Source: CAVQJU01 sp963729215 (GTDB taxonomy: Bacteria > Acidobacteriota > Vicinamibacteria > Vicinamibacterales > CAVVIG01). Taken from it: a stretch of DNA of 64,000 bases. Both the position numbers and the translations under genes were made by a program. The stretch is from positions 434,001-498,000 of the forward strand of contig CAVSND010000031.1 in NCBI GenBank assembly GCA_963729215.1. The letters run 5' to 3'. Under the pieces are notes generated by a model. The model searched no databases, was not told the DNA's origin, and saw only the letters and a list, made by a program, of their open reading frames with translations. Below are positions 27,382 through 36,393 of this stretch, one piece after another (position 1 is the first letter of the stretch; every line of letters begins with the position of its first letter).

Positions 27382-28707
27382 CTATTTTGATGCCCCCGCG
27401 CCCTGCGCCAGGCGCCGCAACAGCAGCGCGGCGCGCTTGGTCTGCGACGGCAGCGTGGTCAGGTCGGCCGTCTCCCGGGCCGTGTGCCCGTCCCGACCCA
27501 TGAGCCCGACGCCGTCGAGCACCATGGCCGCATCGCCCGCGACGAACGAGACGTCGGCGGCTCCGGCGCGATCGGGGCTGACGGCTGCCACCGACCCGAG
27601 GTTCAACATCTCGCTGCCGCGGCTGTACAACTCGAGCAGACGCGCATTGCCCGCGCTGGGCGCCATCGGCGGATACCCGTCTTCGAATGCCAGTGTACCT
27701 TGGGTATGCGCCATCCCGTCCGCCACCACGCCCTGCATCGTCTTTCTGGCCTGCTCGAATTGTTCCTTCGACAGCGCGCGCAGATCGCCGGTGACCACGA
27801 CAGTGGCTGCGACGACGTTGTCCTTGCCGGCCGCAGATCCGCTCGCGGCGCCGGGCGAGTACTGCGCGTCGGTGCCGCCCACGATCAGGCCGGGATTAAA
27901 GGTCAGGTGCTCCTGGCCGGCGAGCTTCTCGCGGAAACCGTTCAGGATCCGCGCCGCCTCGAAGATCGCGCCAGGACCGACGTCCGCGCGGAACACCTGG
28001 GAGGAATGCGCGGCGGTCGCTGACACGCGCAGCGTCCACGATGTCGTACCTCGCCTGGATGTAATCGCGTACAGCGGATCGCCGGGGCCATCCTCGAACC
28101 CGATGGCCGCCTGGACGCCGCGGGCCGCGTTGACCAGCGCCGCACGCGACAAGGCCAGCGGGCGGCCGGGCGCCTCTTCGTCGCCCGTCATGACGACGGC
28201 CACGTGGAGATCGTCCAGCACGCCGGCGGCCGCGAGCGACTTGAGCGCCTGCAGCAGGACGACGTCGCCGCCTTTCATGTCGATCACGCCGGGCCCGCGC
28301 GCCTCGGTCCGGCCTACCCGCTCGAACTTCTGAAACGGCGAGTCGCGTTCGAACACCGTGTCGAGGTGGCCGATGAGCAGCACGCGGGGCGCCGCGGCGG
28401 CGCGCCCGGGCCGCTCCGCCACCAGATGTCCCGCCCGCTGCCACGCCGCGCCGTCCACCCATTGCGTCTGGAACCCGAGGCCGTCCAGCTCGGTCCGTAG
28501 CACGCGGCCCACTTCCCGCACGCCTTCTAGGTTGCGCGTGCCGCTGTTGATGTTGACGATCCGCTCGACGAGCGACAGCGCCTCGCCGTTGTGCGCGTCG
28601 ATATAGGACAGGATCGACGCCGTCTGGTCGGTGTTGCCGCGCTGAGCGGCGACAAGGGTCAGCGCGAGGGGAACGGCGGCCAGCGACGCGGGCAGAAGGA
28701 ATCTCAA
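27382..28707 (-). CDS. M20 family metallopeptidase (glutamate carboxypeptidase type)
   Basis: A 441-residue exported enzyme (signal peptide LPASLAAVPLALTLVAAQ). The di-metal motifs are LLIGHLDTVFE, GVIDMKGGDVVLLQAL and TGDEEAPGR, followed by a dimerisation domain and a C-terminal ligand region (GRDGHTARETADL). The arrangement fits the glutamate carboxypeptidase/CPG2-like M20 branch. The start is a TTG whose first bases abut an iterated repeat, so the start is the least certain part. It ends 3 bp before the start of the cystathionine beta-synthase gene. Confidence 0.87.
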   Translation of the reverse strand: MRFLLPASLAAVPLALTLVAAQRGNTDQTASILSYIDAHNGEALSLVERIVNINSGTRNLEGVREVGRVLRTELDGLGFQTQWVDGAAWQRAGHLVAERPGRAAAAPRVLLIGHLDTVFERDSPFQKFERVGRTEARGPGVIDMKGGDVVLLQALKSLAAAGVLDDLHVAVVMTGDEEAPGRPLALSRAALVNAARGVQAAIGFEDGPGDPLYAITSRRGTTSWTLRVSATAAHSSQVFRADVGPGAIFEAARILNGFREKLAGQEHLTFNPGLIVGGTDAQYSPGAASGSAAGKDNVVAATVVVTGDLRALSKEQFEQARKTMQGVVADGMAHTQGTLAFEDGYPPMAPSAGNARLLELYSRGSEMLNLGSVAAVSPDRAGAADVSFVAGDAAMVLDGVGLMGRDGHTARETADLTTLPSQTKRAALLLRRLAQGAGASK

Positions 28708-28708
28708 G

Positions 28709-28816
28709 GGTTCAAAGGTTCAACGGTTCACAGGTCCACGGGTCCACGGGTCCACAGGTCCATGGGTCCCAGGTGGAACTATAGAACCGTTGAATCCCTG
28801 AACTTCGTAACCCGGA
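28709..28816. repeat. Iterated inverted repeat with 8-nt units
   Basis: Eight tandem 8-nt units occupy 28709-28772: GGTTCAAA, GGTTCAAC, GGTTCACA, GGTCCACG (twice), GGTCCACA, GGTCCATG, GGTCCCAG. The opposite arm is shorter: AACCGTTG, AATCCCTG, AACTTCGT, AACCCGGA (28785-28816). It lies between the membrane protein and M20 genes. The left arm drifts stepwise from GGTTCA to GGTCCA. Confidence 0.82.
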
Positions 28817-28819
28817 ACT

Positions 28820-31237
28820 TTATTCCCGAAAATCGAGGCCGCGCTGGATGCCGGCGCGCAGCGCGTCGATCGTCTGCGGCTGGCCGACGAAGAGGTCGTC
28901 GGGGAATTTCCGGTAGCGGAGAATCTCCGAATAGATCGGACCGCTCTCGTAGAGATTGAGGCCCAGGCCGGCCAGGTATTGCAGGCGGAGGTTGCGATCG
29001 CGGTTGATCGGGGCGTTCTTCAACCACTCCTTCAGATCCGTGGCGCGGCCCCCGTAGCTCGAAAACAGGTCGACGGCCGTGTAGAAGCCGATGTCCCTGA
29101 GCGACTTCACCACCGGCGCGTACTCCGGCCGGTTGAGCTTTGCCTGAATCTCGTCCACGTTGATCCGAATCGGCTGATCGCCGGCCTGGCCGAGGAGGAC
29201 GAGATCGTAGCCCTGCCCGTTGTTCGTGTTGCCCCAGAGGACGCCGTTCGGAAAGGCCTCGAAGAACGTGCCGATTTCGCTCTTCACGGCCTCGGTGTTG
29301 CTCTCGTAGAGCTGCACGAACAGCGTGACGACCCCGCCGGGATTGAGATGGGCCTTCGCGGCTTCGAAGAACTCGCGCGTGTAGAGCATCGCCGCGCCCT
29401 TCACCCACGGATCGAGCGGGTCGGACGTAATCGCGTCGAACTTCTCCGTCGATGTCATCACGTAGTGCCGCGCATCGTCGATCCGGACGTGGACCTTGGG
29501 ATTCTTGACGACGTTGAAGTTGTGTTCGCCGAAATATTCAGAGACCACACGGGGCACCAGCGGCTCGATCTCCGCGATGGTCTCGTTCGTCACGGCGGGG
29601 TCAACCGACACGGCGCCGGCCGTGACGCCCGCGCCGCAGCCGATGACGACGACGCGTTTGGCCTGCGGCGGAATCAGGGTGGTCATGTGGCCGAGCATGC
29701 GCTGCAGGCGCATGTCCTGCGGCTCGCTCGAGGCCTGCACTTTGCCGGCGTTGTGGTAATTGAGCACGCCGTCGGAGAGCTTGGAGACGGCGACCGACGC
29801 CGTCATGCCTTCGCCGACGTAGATGTACTGCGCGGAATCGTTCACGCGCATGTTCGCGTACCGTCCGTACGCGACCATCACGGGCGGAACCGGCCGCACG
29901 CTGCGGACGAGCACCGCCACGATCAGAATCGCCGCGCACGCGGCGATCGTCGGCCACCACGACTTCTCCGCCTGCTCGTTCGCCGGCCCGAGCAGCAGCA
30001 GGCCGCCGCCGATCGCGGCGATGACCATCAGGACCTGCTGCGAGTGCTGGGTGCCGATCCAGGCGACGAGCACGAGGCTCGCGCCGAGCGAGCCGACGAT
30101 GGCGCCGACAGTGTTAGCCGCGTAGACGCCGCCGACCAGGCGCGCGGGATCCTGGCCCCGCGCGGCCACGGCGGCCAGCGCCAGAGGGAAGCTCGCGCCC
30201 CAGAGAATGGCCGCGGGCAGGACGGCGAAGAGCGCGCGGACAGCGTCCACCTGGAAATTGATCCACGGGTTGCTCGTGGCGGACGGATTGAGGGGCCAGA
30301 ACGGCAGCGATTGCGTGAGCGTGTAGGCCGCCCACGCCATGCAAACGCAGAGCGCGACCTGGCACCAGCCGAGCGCGGCCCGCGGCCGTTCGAGCCGCGA
30401 GGCCACCGCCGATCCGGCGCTGCTGCCGATGCCGAGTCCAAACAGGAAGACGGCGAGGATCAGGGAAAACGTGTACGTGCTCGCGCCAAACAGCAGCGAC
30501 AGCTGCCGCGTCCAGATCACTTCGGCGGCGAGCGCCGTCATGCCGGACAAGGCGATCACGACGTAGACACTCGTCGAGTCGGCGGCGCGGGTCACGCCCG
30601 ACGGAGCGGATTCGACCGCTTCGTACGGCGTCGCCTTCGCAATCGCCAGCCCGACGAGCGCAACGATGACGTTGATGGAGACGGCCACGTACGTCGCCAC
30701 CGACACGTCGAATACGCGCAGCAGGTAGAAGCCCGTCAGCACGCTTCCCGCCACCGCGCCCGCGATGTTGCCGCCGTAGAAGAACCCGAGCCACGACACG
30801 CCCTCGGGCGTAGTCTCCACCCACCGCGAGATCGCCGGCAGCGTCGCGCCCATGAGCAGCGTCGGCGGCAGCAGGCAGATACTCGCGATCACACCCCGGA
30901 ACGCGAACCCCGCGATTCCCGACCCCGCCCACGACGTGTACACGCTGCTGACGAGCGGCATGCCCACGAGCACGAGGAGTCCGATGATCGCGATCCCGAG
31001 TTCGAGGAACGCGTAGATGCGCAGCGGATGGTGCCGCGCGGACACGACGGATGACAACGCGAAGCTGCCCAGACACATCCCTCCCATGAATGTGCCCAGG
31101 AGCACTCCCAGTGAAATCGCCGACGAACCGATCACCAGCTGGAGTAACTGGAACCAGACGATTTCGTAGATGAGCGCCGCGCACCCGCTGCCGACGAACA
31201 GCAGCAGGAGCGCCGGAAGAAAACGTCGCGAAGTCAT
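28820..31237 (-). CDS. Membrane-bound spermidine synthase-like protein
   Basis: An 805-residue protein. The first 480 residues hold about 12 or more membrane helices in two halves, starting GSGCAALIYEIVWFQLLQLV and again SGMTALAAEVIWTRQLSLLF, the repeat typical of large fused synthase-like proteins. The C-terminal 300 residues form a polyamine-synthase-like methyltransferase fold with VVVIGCGAGVTAGAV, IDDARHYV and DAITSDPLDPWV. The family is often annotated as spermidine synthase, but many members lack the polyamine function. Its role here is unknown. Confidence 0.85.
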   Translation of the reverse strand: MTSRRFLPALLLLFVGSGCAALIYEIVWFQLLQLVIGSSAISLGVLLGTFMGGMCLGSFALSSVVSARHHPLRIYAFLELGIAIIGLLVLVGMPLVSSVYTSWAGSGIAGFAFRGVIASICLLPPTLLMGATLPAISRWVETTPEGVSWLGFFYGGNIAGAVAGSVLTGFYLLRVFDVSVATYVAVSINVIVALVGLAIAKATPYEAVESAPSGVTRAADSTSVYVVIALSGMTALAAEVIWTRQLSLLFGASTYTFSLILAVFLFGLGIGSSAGSAVASRLERPRAALGWCQVALCVCMAWAAYTLTQSLPFWPLNPSATSNPWINFQVDAVRALFAVLPAAILWGASFPLALAAVAARGQDPARLVGGVYAANTVGAIVGSLGASLVLVAWIGTQHSQQVLMVIAAIGGGLLLLGPANEQAEKSWWPTIAACAAILIVAVLVRSVRPVPPVMVAYGRYANMRVNDSAQYIYVGEGMTASVAVSKLSDGVLNYHNAGKVQASSEPQDMRLQRMLGHMTTLIPPQAKRVVVIGCGAGVTAGAVSVDPAVTNETIAEIEPLVPRVVSEYFGEHNFNVVKNPKVHVRIDDARHYVMTSTEKFDAITSDPLDPWVKGAAMLYTREFFEAAKAHLNPGGVVTLFVQLYESNTEAVKSEIGTFFEAFPNGVLWGNTNNGQGYDLVLLGQAGDQPIRINVDEIQAKLNRPEYAPVVKSLRDIGFYTAVDLFSSYGGRATDLKEWLKNAPINRDRNLRLQYLAGLGLNLYESGPIYSEILRYRKFPDDLFVGQPQTIDALRAGIQRGLDFRE

Positions 31238-31271
31238 GACTACCTCTGCCCGCCGTTCCGCCGAACGGAAT

Positions 31272-31583
31272 CTATTTCACGTGCTTGCTGACGAGCTTCG
31301 TCATCTCGAACATGTTGACGGTGGCCTTCCCGCCGAACACGACCTTGAGCGTCGCGTCCGCGTTGATGTTCCGCTTGTTCTTCTTGTCCTGCAGTCCGTT
31401 CTTCTTGATGTAGGCCCACAGCTTCTTCGTCACTTCGGTCCGCGGCACCGCCTTCGCGCCGATCACGGCCGACAACGCCGCATCCGGCGTCACGGGCTTC
31501 ATGAACGCAGCGTTCGGTTTGCGAGCGGACTTCTTCTTCGCCTTTTTCGCCACAGCAGACTCCTTCGTTATTTGACGCCCCAT
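31272..31583 (-). CDS. SWIB/MDM2 domain protein
   Basis: A 103-residue protein. A Lys-rich head (SAVAKKAKKKSARKPNAA) precedes a complete SWIB domain: MKPVTPDAALSAVIGAKAVP, RTEVTKKLWAYIKKNGLQD, NKRNINADATLKVVFGGK, VNMFEMTKLVSKHVK. In eukaryotes the domain acts in chromatin remodelling. In bacteria it appears as a small stand-alone protein, possibly DNA-associated because of the basic head. Its function is not known. Confidence 0.9.
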   Translation of the reverse strand: MGRQITKESAVAKKAKKKSARKPNAAFMKPVTPDAALSAVIGAKAVPRTEVTKKLWAYIKKNGLQDKKNKRNINADATLKVVFGGKATVNMFEMTKLVSKHVK

Positions 31584-31633
31584 AGGCGTCGGCGGAGCGT
31601 ACCACGAAAAGTGCGCGTTTTTGCAGGATTTGA

Positions 31634-31654
31634 GAGGGGAAACGGTTTCCCCTC
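31634..31654. repeat. Perfect hairpin between the VWA and SWIB genes
   Basis: GAGGGGAAAC and GTTTCCCCTC face each other with one base between them, a perfect 10-bp inverted repeat. It lies 22 bp beyond the VWA stop codon and 51 bp upstream of the SWIB start. There is no T-run next to it, so an intrinsic terminator is only possible, not shown. Confidence 0.6.
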
Positions 31655-31675
31655 CCCGTGACCGTCTCGCAGGGC

Positions 31676-32704
31676 CTAGCTCGACCCGGCGGTCGCCCGC
31701 GCGAGATAGCTCTTACGCGCGCGCGCCATCATGCCCTCGCCGGACACGTGCACCTCGATCGTATGCATCTTGCCGTCGAGTTTATCGGGCGTGAAACCGA
31801 GCGCATATTGCCGATGCAACTCGTCGGCGACACGTGAAAACGTGGCTGCCAGATCGCTTGTCGAGGTCAGCTCGAAATAGCCGCCGCCGGTGACAGCGGC
31901 AATCTTCGCCAGCCCTTCGTCGGGATGATCGGCGGACGGCGCGGGCGGGCGCGGACCGCGGCCTCCGCCGAATCCGCCGCGGCCGAAGCCGCCAAATCCC
32001 CCGCCGCCGCCGTGGCCGCCCCTGGGATACCCGCCGCCGCCGTGGCGCCCGTAACCGCCTCCGCCGCCTGCCGACGGCGCGAGGCCGATCGCGTACACCA
32101 TCACGTCCTCTTCCTCCGCGCGCTTCATGACATCTTTGAGCGAGCTGTTGCTCTGGCTCGAGCTCATCGGACTGTCCATCCCGTCGGTGAAGACGAGCAC
32201 CACGCGGCGGCCCTGCTGGTGCAGCAGCGCCGTGATGCCCACGTTCACCGCGTTCCAGAGCGGCGTCGGCCCTTCCGCCTGGAGCTCCGTGCGCAGAATG
32301 GCCTGCAGCTCGGCGGGGTCGGACGTGAAGTCGCGCGGGTCGACCTGGATGCCGTTCGAAAAGCTCCCGATCCGCGCCTTGTCGTCCGGCCGCATGACCT
32401 CGACGAACGCTTCCGCGGCCTGCTGCACGAGCGAGAAATTCCCGCGCATGCTGCCGCTGCGATCGAGCAGCATCACGACGGTGATCGGCTGCAGATCGCT
32501 CGAGAACAGCGTCAGATTCTGGCGCCGGCCGTTGTCGAGAATCGAGAACGCGTCGCGGGTCAGGCTCGGCACGAGCCGGCCGTCGGCGCCTGTGACCGTC
32601 GCGTAGACCGCGACAGTCCTGTTGCCCGCCTTGAACGTCGCCTCCTGTCCGGCAAGCGCGGCAACGGCCGTCACGACGCCGGCGACGGCTGCTAGGATAC
32701 GCAT
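31676..32704 (-). CDS. Exported VWA-domain protein
   Basis: A 342-residue protein starting MRILAAVAGVVTAVAALAGQ (signal peptide). The VWA domain has a full MIDAS site: LLDRSGSM (DxSxS), then VNVGITALL and VVLVFTDGMDS. A strongly repetitive Gly/Arg/Tyr/Phe insert lies at about 205-245. The order (Ig-like N-terminal fold, then VWA) is the acidobacterial VWFA-related Bcl-2-like type common in this phylum. It probably binds an extracellular partner or matrix. No partner is nearby. Confidence 0.87.
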   Translation of the reverse strand: MRILAAVAGVVTAVAALAGQEATFKAGNRTVAVYATVTGADGRLVPSLTRDAFSILDNGRRQNLTLFSSDLQPITVVMLLDRSGSMRGNFSLVQQAAEAFVEVMRPDDKARIGSFSNGIQVDPRDFTSDPAELQAILRTELQAEGPTPLWNAVNVGITALLHQQGRRVVLVFTDGMDSPMSSSQSNSSLKDVMKRAEEEDVMVYAIGLAPSAGGGGGYGRHGGGGYPRGGHGGGGGFGGFGRGGFGGGRGPRPPAPSADHPDEGLAKIAAVTGGGYFELTSTSDLAATFSRVADELHRQYALGFTPDKLDGKMHTIEVHVSGEGMMARARKSYLARATAGSS

Positions 32705-32785
32705 GACACACCTTTCTCGGGCTGGCACGTCAAGGTTACTCTGTTAGCCACCGGCTCTCATCATAAAGAAACACGGAGCATCGCC

Positions 32786-33253
32786 ATGCCGCTCATCGAC
32801 GAAGGAAAGAAAGCGCCCGCGTTCAGCCTCGCGGATCAGGACGGGAAGACGCACCGCCTCGCGGACTACGCGGGCCGGCCGGTGGTCCTCTACTTCTATC
32901 CCAAAGACGACACGCCTGGCTGCACGAAGGAATCGTGCGCATTTCGCGACAACCTGCCGAAGTTCAAGAAGAGCAAGGCCGCGATCTTCGGGGTCAGCAT
33001 CCTGGACGAAGCCAGCAAGAAGCGCTTCGCCGACAAGTTCGATCTGAACTTCCCGCTCCTGGCCGACGCCGACCACGAGGTCGCCGACAAGTACGGCGTG
33101 TGGCAGAAGAAGTCGCTCTACGGCCGCCAGTTCATGGGCATCGTTCGCACGACCTACCTGATCGGTCCCGACGGGAAGATCGCCAGACGGTGGGACAACG
33201 TGAAGGTGGACGGGCACGCTGAAGACGTGCTCGAAGCGGTGCAGAATCTCTGA
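32786..33253 (+). CDS. bcp: Thiol peroxidase, BCP/PrxQ type
   Basis: The 155-residue protein has the peroxiredoxin site VLYFYPKDDTPGCTKESCAFR: the peroxidatic Cys and a second Cys five residues later, the PrxQ arrangement. It reduces hydroperoxides with thioredoxin. The start at ATG 32786 is preceded by CGGAGC. It diverges from the VWA gene; the 80-bp gap between them is the only promoter space. The end is followed by a convergent iterated repeat. Confidence 0.93.
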   Translation: MPLIDEGKKAPAFSLADQDGKTHRLADYAGRPVVLYFYPKDDTPGCTKESCAFRDNLPKFKKSKAAIFGVSILDEASKKRFADKFDLNFPLLADADHEVADKYGVWQKKSLYGRQFMGIVRTTYLIGPDGKIARRWDNVKVDGHAEDVLEAVQNL

Positions 33254-33303
33254 ATCGCAAATTCCAGTTGAGCGCCAGCTTTCCCTTCGGATTCACCTGT
33301 GCA

Positions 33304-33369
33304 TCACGAAGGCACGAAGAACACGAAGATCTTCTGGGTTGATGTTCGTGGCCTTCGTGTCTTCGTGAA
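33304..33369. repeat. Iterated inverted repeat between convergent genes
   Basis: CACGAAGG, CACGAAGAA, CACGAAGAT (33305-33330) face TTCGTGGCC, TTCGTGTC, TTCGTGAA (33345-33369) across a 14-nt loop. The units are 8 or 9 nt. The peroxiredoxin (plus) and GNAT (minus) genes both end beside it, so it could act as a terminator in both directions. Confidence 0.8.
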
Positions 33370-33373
33370 AAAG

Positions 33374-33853
33374 CTATTTCGCCGTCGCCAGGCGCTTCAG
33401 TGGGTCACCCGACAGTCTGCAGATAGTCCAGTCATCCATCAGCTGCGCGCCGATCTTCTTGTAGAACCCAATCGCCAGCTCGTTCCAGTCGAGCACGGAC
33501 CACTCCAGGCGTCCATAGCCGCGCTCGACGGCCAGCGTCGCGAGGTGCGCCAGCAGCGCCTCGCCGAGACCCTGACGCCGGAATCCGGGTTCGACGAAGA
33601 TATCTTCGAGGTACATCCCGGGGACGCCGAGGAATGTCGAGAACGTCTGGAAGAACAGCGCGAACCCGGCGGGCTCGTCGCCGGCATAGCCAATCACCAC
33701 CTCGGCCGCGCGCTTGACGAACAGCGACTCGCGCAGCGTGTCCTCGGTGGCCACGACAGCATCCGCGAGCTTTTCGTACTCGGCGAGACTCCTGATCAGT
33801 CTGAGGATGAGCGGAAGATCGCGCTCTGTCGCGCGCTCGATGCGAAACGTCAT
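33374..33853 (-). CDS. GNAT family N-acetyltransferase
   Basis: The 159-residue protein starts MTFRIERATERDLPLILRLI. It has the acetyl-CoA-binding motif A (YLEDIFVEPGFRRQGLGEAL, with RxxGxG/A) and the end LDWNELAIGFYKKIGAQLM typical of diamine or thialysine acetyltransferases. It transfers acetyl to an amine; the substrate is likely a polyamine-like compound, by family resemblance only. It lies 16 bp after the DUF885-cupin gene. Confidence 0.9.
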   Translation of the reverse strand: MTFRIERATERDLPLILRLIRSLAEYEKLADAVVATEDTLRESLFVKRAAEVVIGYAGDEPAGFALFFQTFSTFLGVPGMYLEDIFVEPGFRRQGLGEALLAHLATLAVERGYGRLEWSVLDWNELAIGFYKKIGAQLMDDWTICRLSGDPLKRLATAK

Positions 33854-33869
33854 CGGGGCGTCCTTGCGG

Positions 33870-36353
33870 CTAGTGAACCTCGGGACGGCGGACTTCGACC
33901 TCGATGTACTCGAGCGGAACGGTGCCGGTGTTCCGGATCTCGTGCACCTTGTCGACGTCAAACCACGCCCAGCGGCCAGGTTCCCAGAACTCCCATGTCA
34001 TCGGTCCGACGGCAAGACCCTTGCCCTCCGACACCTGCACGATGACCGACTCGGTCGTGTGCCGATGGGACTCCGACACTTGCCCGGGCGCAAGCGTCTG
34101 TCGGTAAGCACGGAACCAGCGATTCGAGAGCTCCGCCTTGCCGGGAAATCCGGCTCCCGTGTTGGCGCCTGTTTCGTCTCCCGCTGACGCGTTCGAGACG
34201 ACCATGAACCGGAACAGCCGCTCGCCGACGTTCGTGATCTTGTGCGTGACGGGCTCGTCGTAATAGCTCGTCGTGCTCGTGGCGCGGATCGCCGGAACCG
34301 CGGGCGCATTGCCGCGTCCACCCGCCGGCGCGGCACCGCGGCCTCCAGGCGGCGGCGCGCCGCGGCCGGCGTTCATCTCCTGCCCCAGCACCTGTGTCCG
34401 CTGCTGCGACGCGCTCAGCGTGATGTACAGAACGGGCTCGGCGTGGACGTGATACCAGGAGGTATCGCCCGGGGGCACCTGCCCCTCCAGGATCTTCGTG
34501 GTCCCGGAGGCAAAGAGCATCCGGTGATGCGGCTCGTGATACACGGGCACGACGCTCTCGCCTTTGGGGAGCGACGCGACGACGGTGGCGACGCGCACGT
34601 AGGCGTCCACGCGCCGCTCGAGCACGTCGAGGGGGACCGTGCCGGCCGCGAGCACGGCGCTGTGGAAATCCCTGATCGAGAACTTGTCGCCCAGCGCCTT
34701 CTTCGCCTTGTCACGCAGTTCCAGGATCTTCAGCTCACCCACCATGTACGAGCACGCCTGTCCCGGATTGACGACATAGCGTTCGACTTCGCTGGCTTCG
34801 ATGCCGTAGTCGATGGCCTGCTGGCGCGTCCAGTGCTTGGCGTGGATCCCCGTGTCCACGACGAGGCGCCGCGCCCGAAACAACTCCATGTCGAGCTGCC
34901 CGAGCTGCCCTTCGAGGTCGTTCTCGTACCAGCCCGACTCCGCCGCGAGACGCTCGGCGTACAAGCCCCATCCCTCGCTGAGCGCCGAGATCCCTCCCAG
35001 CGCGCGGATGCGCCGGAACCGCGGCAGCGCCGCATTCTCCATCTCCAGCGCGATTTGAAAGTGATGGCCCGGCACCGTCTCGTGATACACGAGCGTGCGC
35101 AGCGTGTACTTCGTCATCCGCTCCGGCCGCAGCGGAATCTGAAACGTGCCCGGCCGCGATCCGTCGGGCGCGGGCGCGCTGTAGCTGGCGGCGGCATTCG
35201 CCTCGCGGAAGCGCGGATACGGCTGCGCGACAACGGGGGCTTTCGGCCGCACGTCGAACTGCAGCGCGGCGCGCTTCTCGGCGTCGCGCAGGATCTGCTC
35301 CGTGTCGGCCATGATTTGTTTCCGGCCGTCCTCCGTCAGCGGGTAGCTCTGGCTCTTCTCGATCGCCTTGACGCGCTCGGCAAGGGTCCCCTCCGTCCGT
35401 CCCAGCCGGCGCAGGATGCCGTCCATTTCCTGCTCGATCGCGGCGACCCGCTTGAGCCCGATCTGGTGGATCTCGTCCGCGGTGAGATTCGTCGTCGTAA
35501 ACCTCCGCAGCGCGAAGGCGTACGCTTCGTCGCCTCCCTTGAACCGCCACAACCCGGCATCGTCTTTCGCCCGGCCCGCAACAGGTTCGAGCAGCGCGAT
35601 GGCTCTCTTCCAGGCCGGATAGATCTGGGCCGACACGATTTTCTCGGCCTGGGCGCGCAGCTCTTCGCGGCGGGCGTCCGGAGCGGTTTTCGCCGCCGCC
35701 ATGCGATCGGCAAACGCCGTGACGAACGGGTTCTTCGCCGGCGGCGTCGCAATGAACTGCCGCATCTGCACGAGGGTCGCGCGCAGGATGAAGCGCGGGG
35801 GAAACAGGTTTTTCGCAATCAGCCCGCGCGCCTCGGCGATCGCGTCGTCCATGCGCGCGCTCACCTGGCCGAGGCGAGCCACGTAGTGCACAGCGTCCTT
35901 CTCGGTGACCAGCGGATGGTTCACCGTCAGGAGAGCCGGCAGGTTGACGTTGGCGCCGCCAAACTGCTCGAGGGGAAACTGGTAGTCGCGATACTTTTCC
36001 CCCTCGACGAGCGTATTCAGCTGCCACTGCATCAGCTCTGCCGAGACGCGCTCGGTGTCGCTCATTCGCGCCGGGTCGAAGGTCGCCAGTTCGGCGAGGC
36101 CTTTCTGTGCGAGCAGGACCCGGTTGTGCCTCGACTCTTGTGTGTCCGGCGCAAGCTGCTCCTCGAATCGATCCTGTTCGGCGCCCGTGAAATATCGCGA
36201 CGCGGCCGCCTGATTCGGGTTGGCGCGCATCCAGTCGGCCGTGAAATCCCGGAAAAAGTCCGAGACCGTGCGCGCCGGCCGTGGAGGTTCGCCCTGCGCC
36301 GACAGACCAACGACGAGGGCCGCGATGACGGGAACGATCGCAAGGGTTTTCAT
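33870..36353 (-). CDS. DUF885 metallopeptidase-like protein fused to a double cupin
   Basis: An 827-residue exported protein (signal peptide MKTLAIVPVIAALVVGLSAQ). Residues about 28-587 are DUF885, with the zinc-type motif H424-E425-T-V-P-G-H430 and the downstream SEGWGLYAE (E460). Residues about 588-827 are a bicupin (SWYHVHAEP at the first, SESHRHTTE at the second cupin) with a Pro/Gly/Arg linker in the middle. DUF885 proteins are normally about 580-600 residues and end where the cupin begins. The fusion is in frame. Probably a secreted peptidase; the substrate is unknown. Confidence 0.85.
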   Translation of the reverse strand: MKTLAIVPVIAALVVGLSAQGEPPRPARTVSDFFRDFTADWMRANPNQAAASRYFTGAEQDRFEEQLAPDTQESRHNRVLLAQKGLAELATFDPARMSDTERVSAELMQWQLNTLVEGEKYRDYQFPLEQFGGANVNLPALLTVNHPLVTEKDAVHYVARLGQVSARMDDAIAEARGLIAKNLFPPRFILRATLVQMRQFIATPPAKNPFVTAFADRMAAAKTAPDARREELRAQAEKIVSAQIYPAWKRAIALLEPVAGRAKDDAGLWRFKGGDEAYAFALRRFTTTNLTADEIHQIGLKRVAAIEQEMDGILRRLGRTEGTLAERVKAIEKSQSYPLTEDGRKQIMADTEQILRDAEKRAALQFDVRPKAPVVAQPYPRFREANAAASYSAPAPDGSRPGTFQIPLRPERMTKYTLRTLVYHETVPGHHFQIALEMENAALPRFRRIRALGGISALSEGWGLYAERLAAESGWYENDLEGQLGQLDMELFRARRLVVDTGIHAKHWTRQQAIDYGIEASEVERYVVNPGQACSYMVGELKILELRDKAKKALGDKFSIRDFHSAVLAAGTVPLDVLERRVDAYVRVATVVASLPKGESVVPVYHEPHHRMLFASGTTKILEGQVPPGDTSWYHVHAEPVLYITLSASQQRTQVLGQEMNAGRGAPPPGGRGAAPAGGRGNAPAVPAIRATSTTSYYDEPVTHKITNVGERLFRFMVVSNASAGDETGANTGAGFPGKAELSNRWFRAYRQTLAPGQVSESHRHTTESVIVQVSEGKGLAVGPMTWEFWEPGRWAWFDVDKVHEIRNTGTVPLEYIEVEVRRPEVH

Positions 36354-36393
36354 GGATGATGGACTCTCGAGGCTGCCACGGCGCCGCGCGCTC

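Noticed and set aside
28820..31237. True spermidine synthase
   Set aside because: The N-terminal half is a large membrane domain, and no polyamine gene neighbours are present. The name rests only on distant fold resemblance.
33304..33369. Classic intrinsic terminator for the peroxiredoxin gene
   Set aside because: The iterated hairpin is in the right place but lacks a T-run, so it is listed as a repeat.
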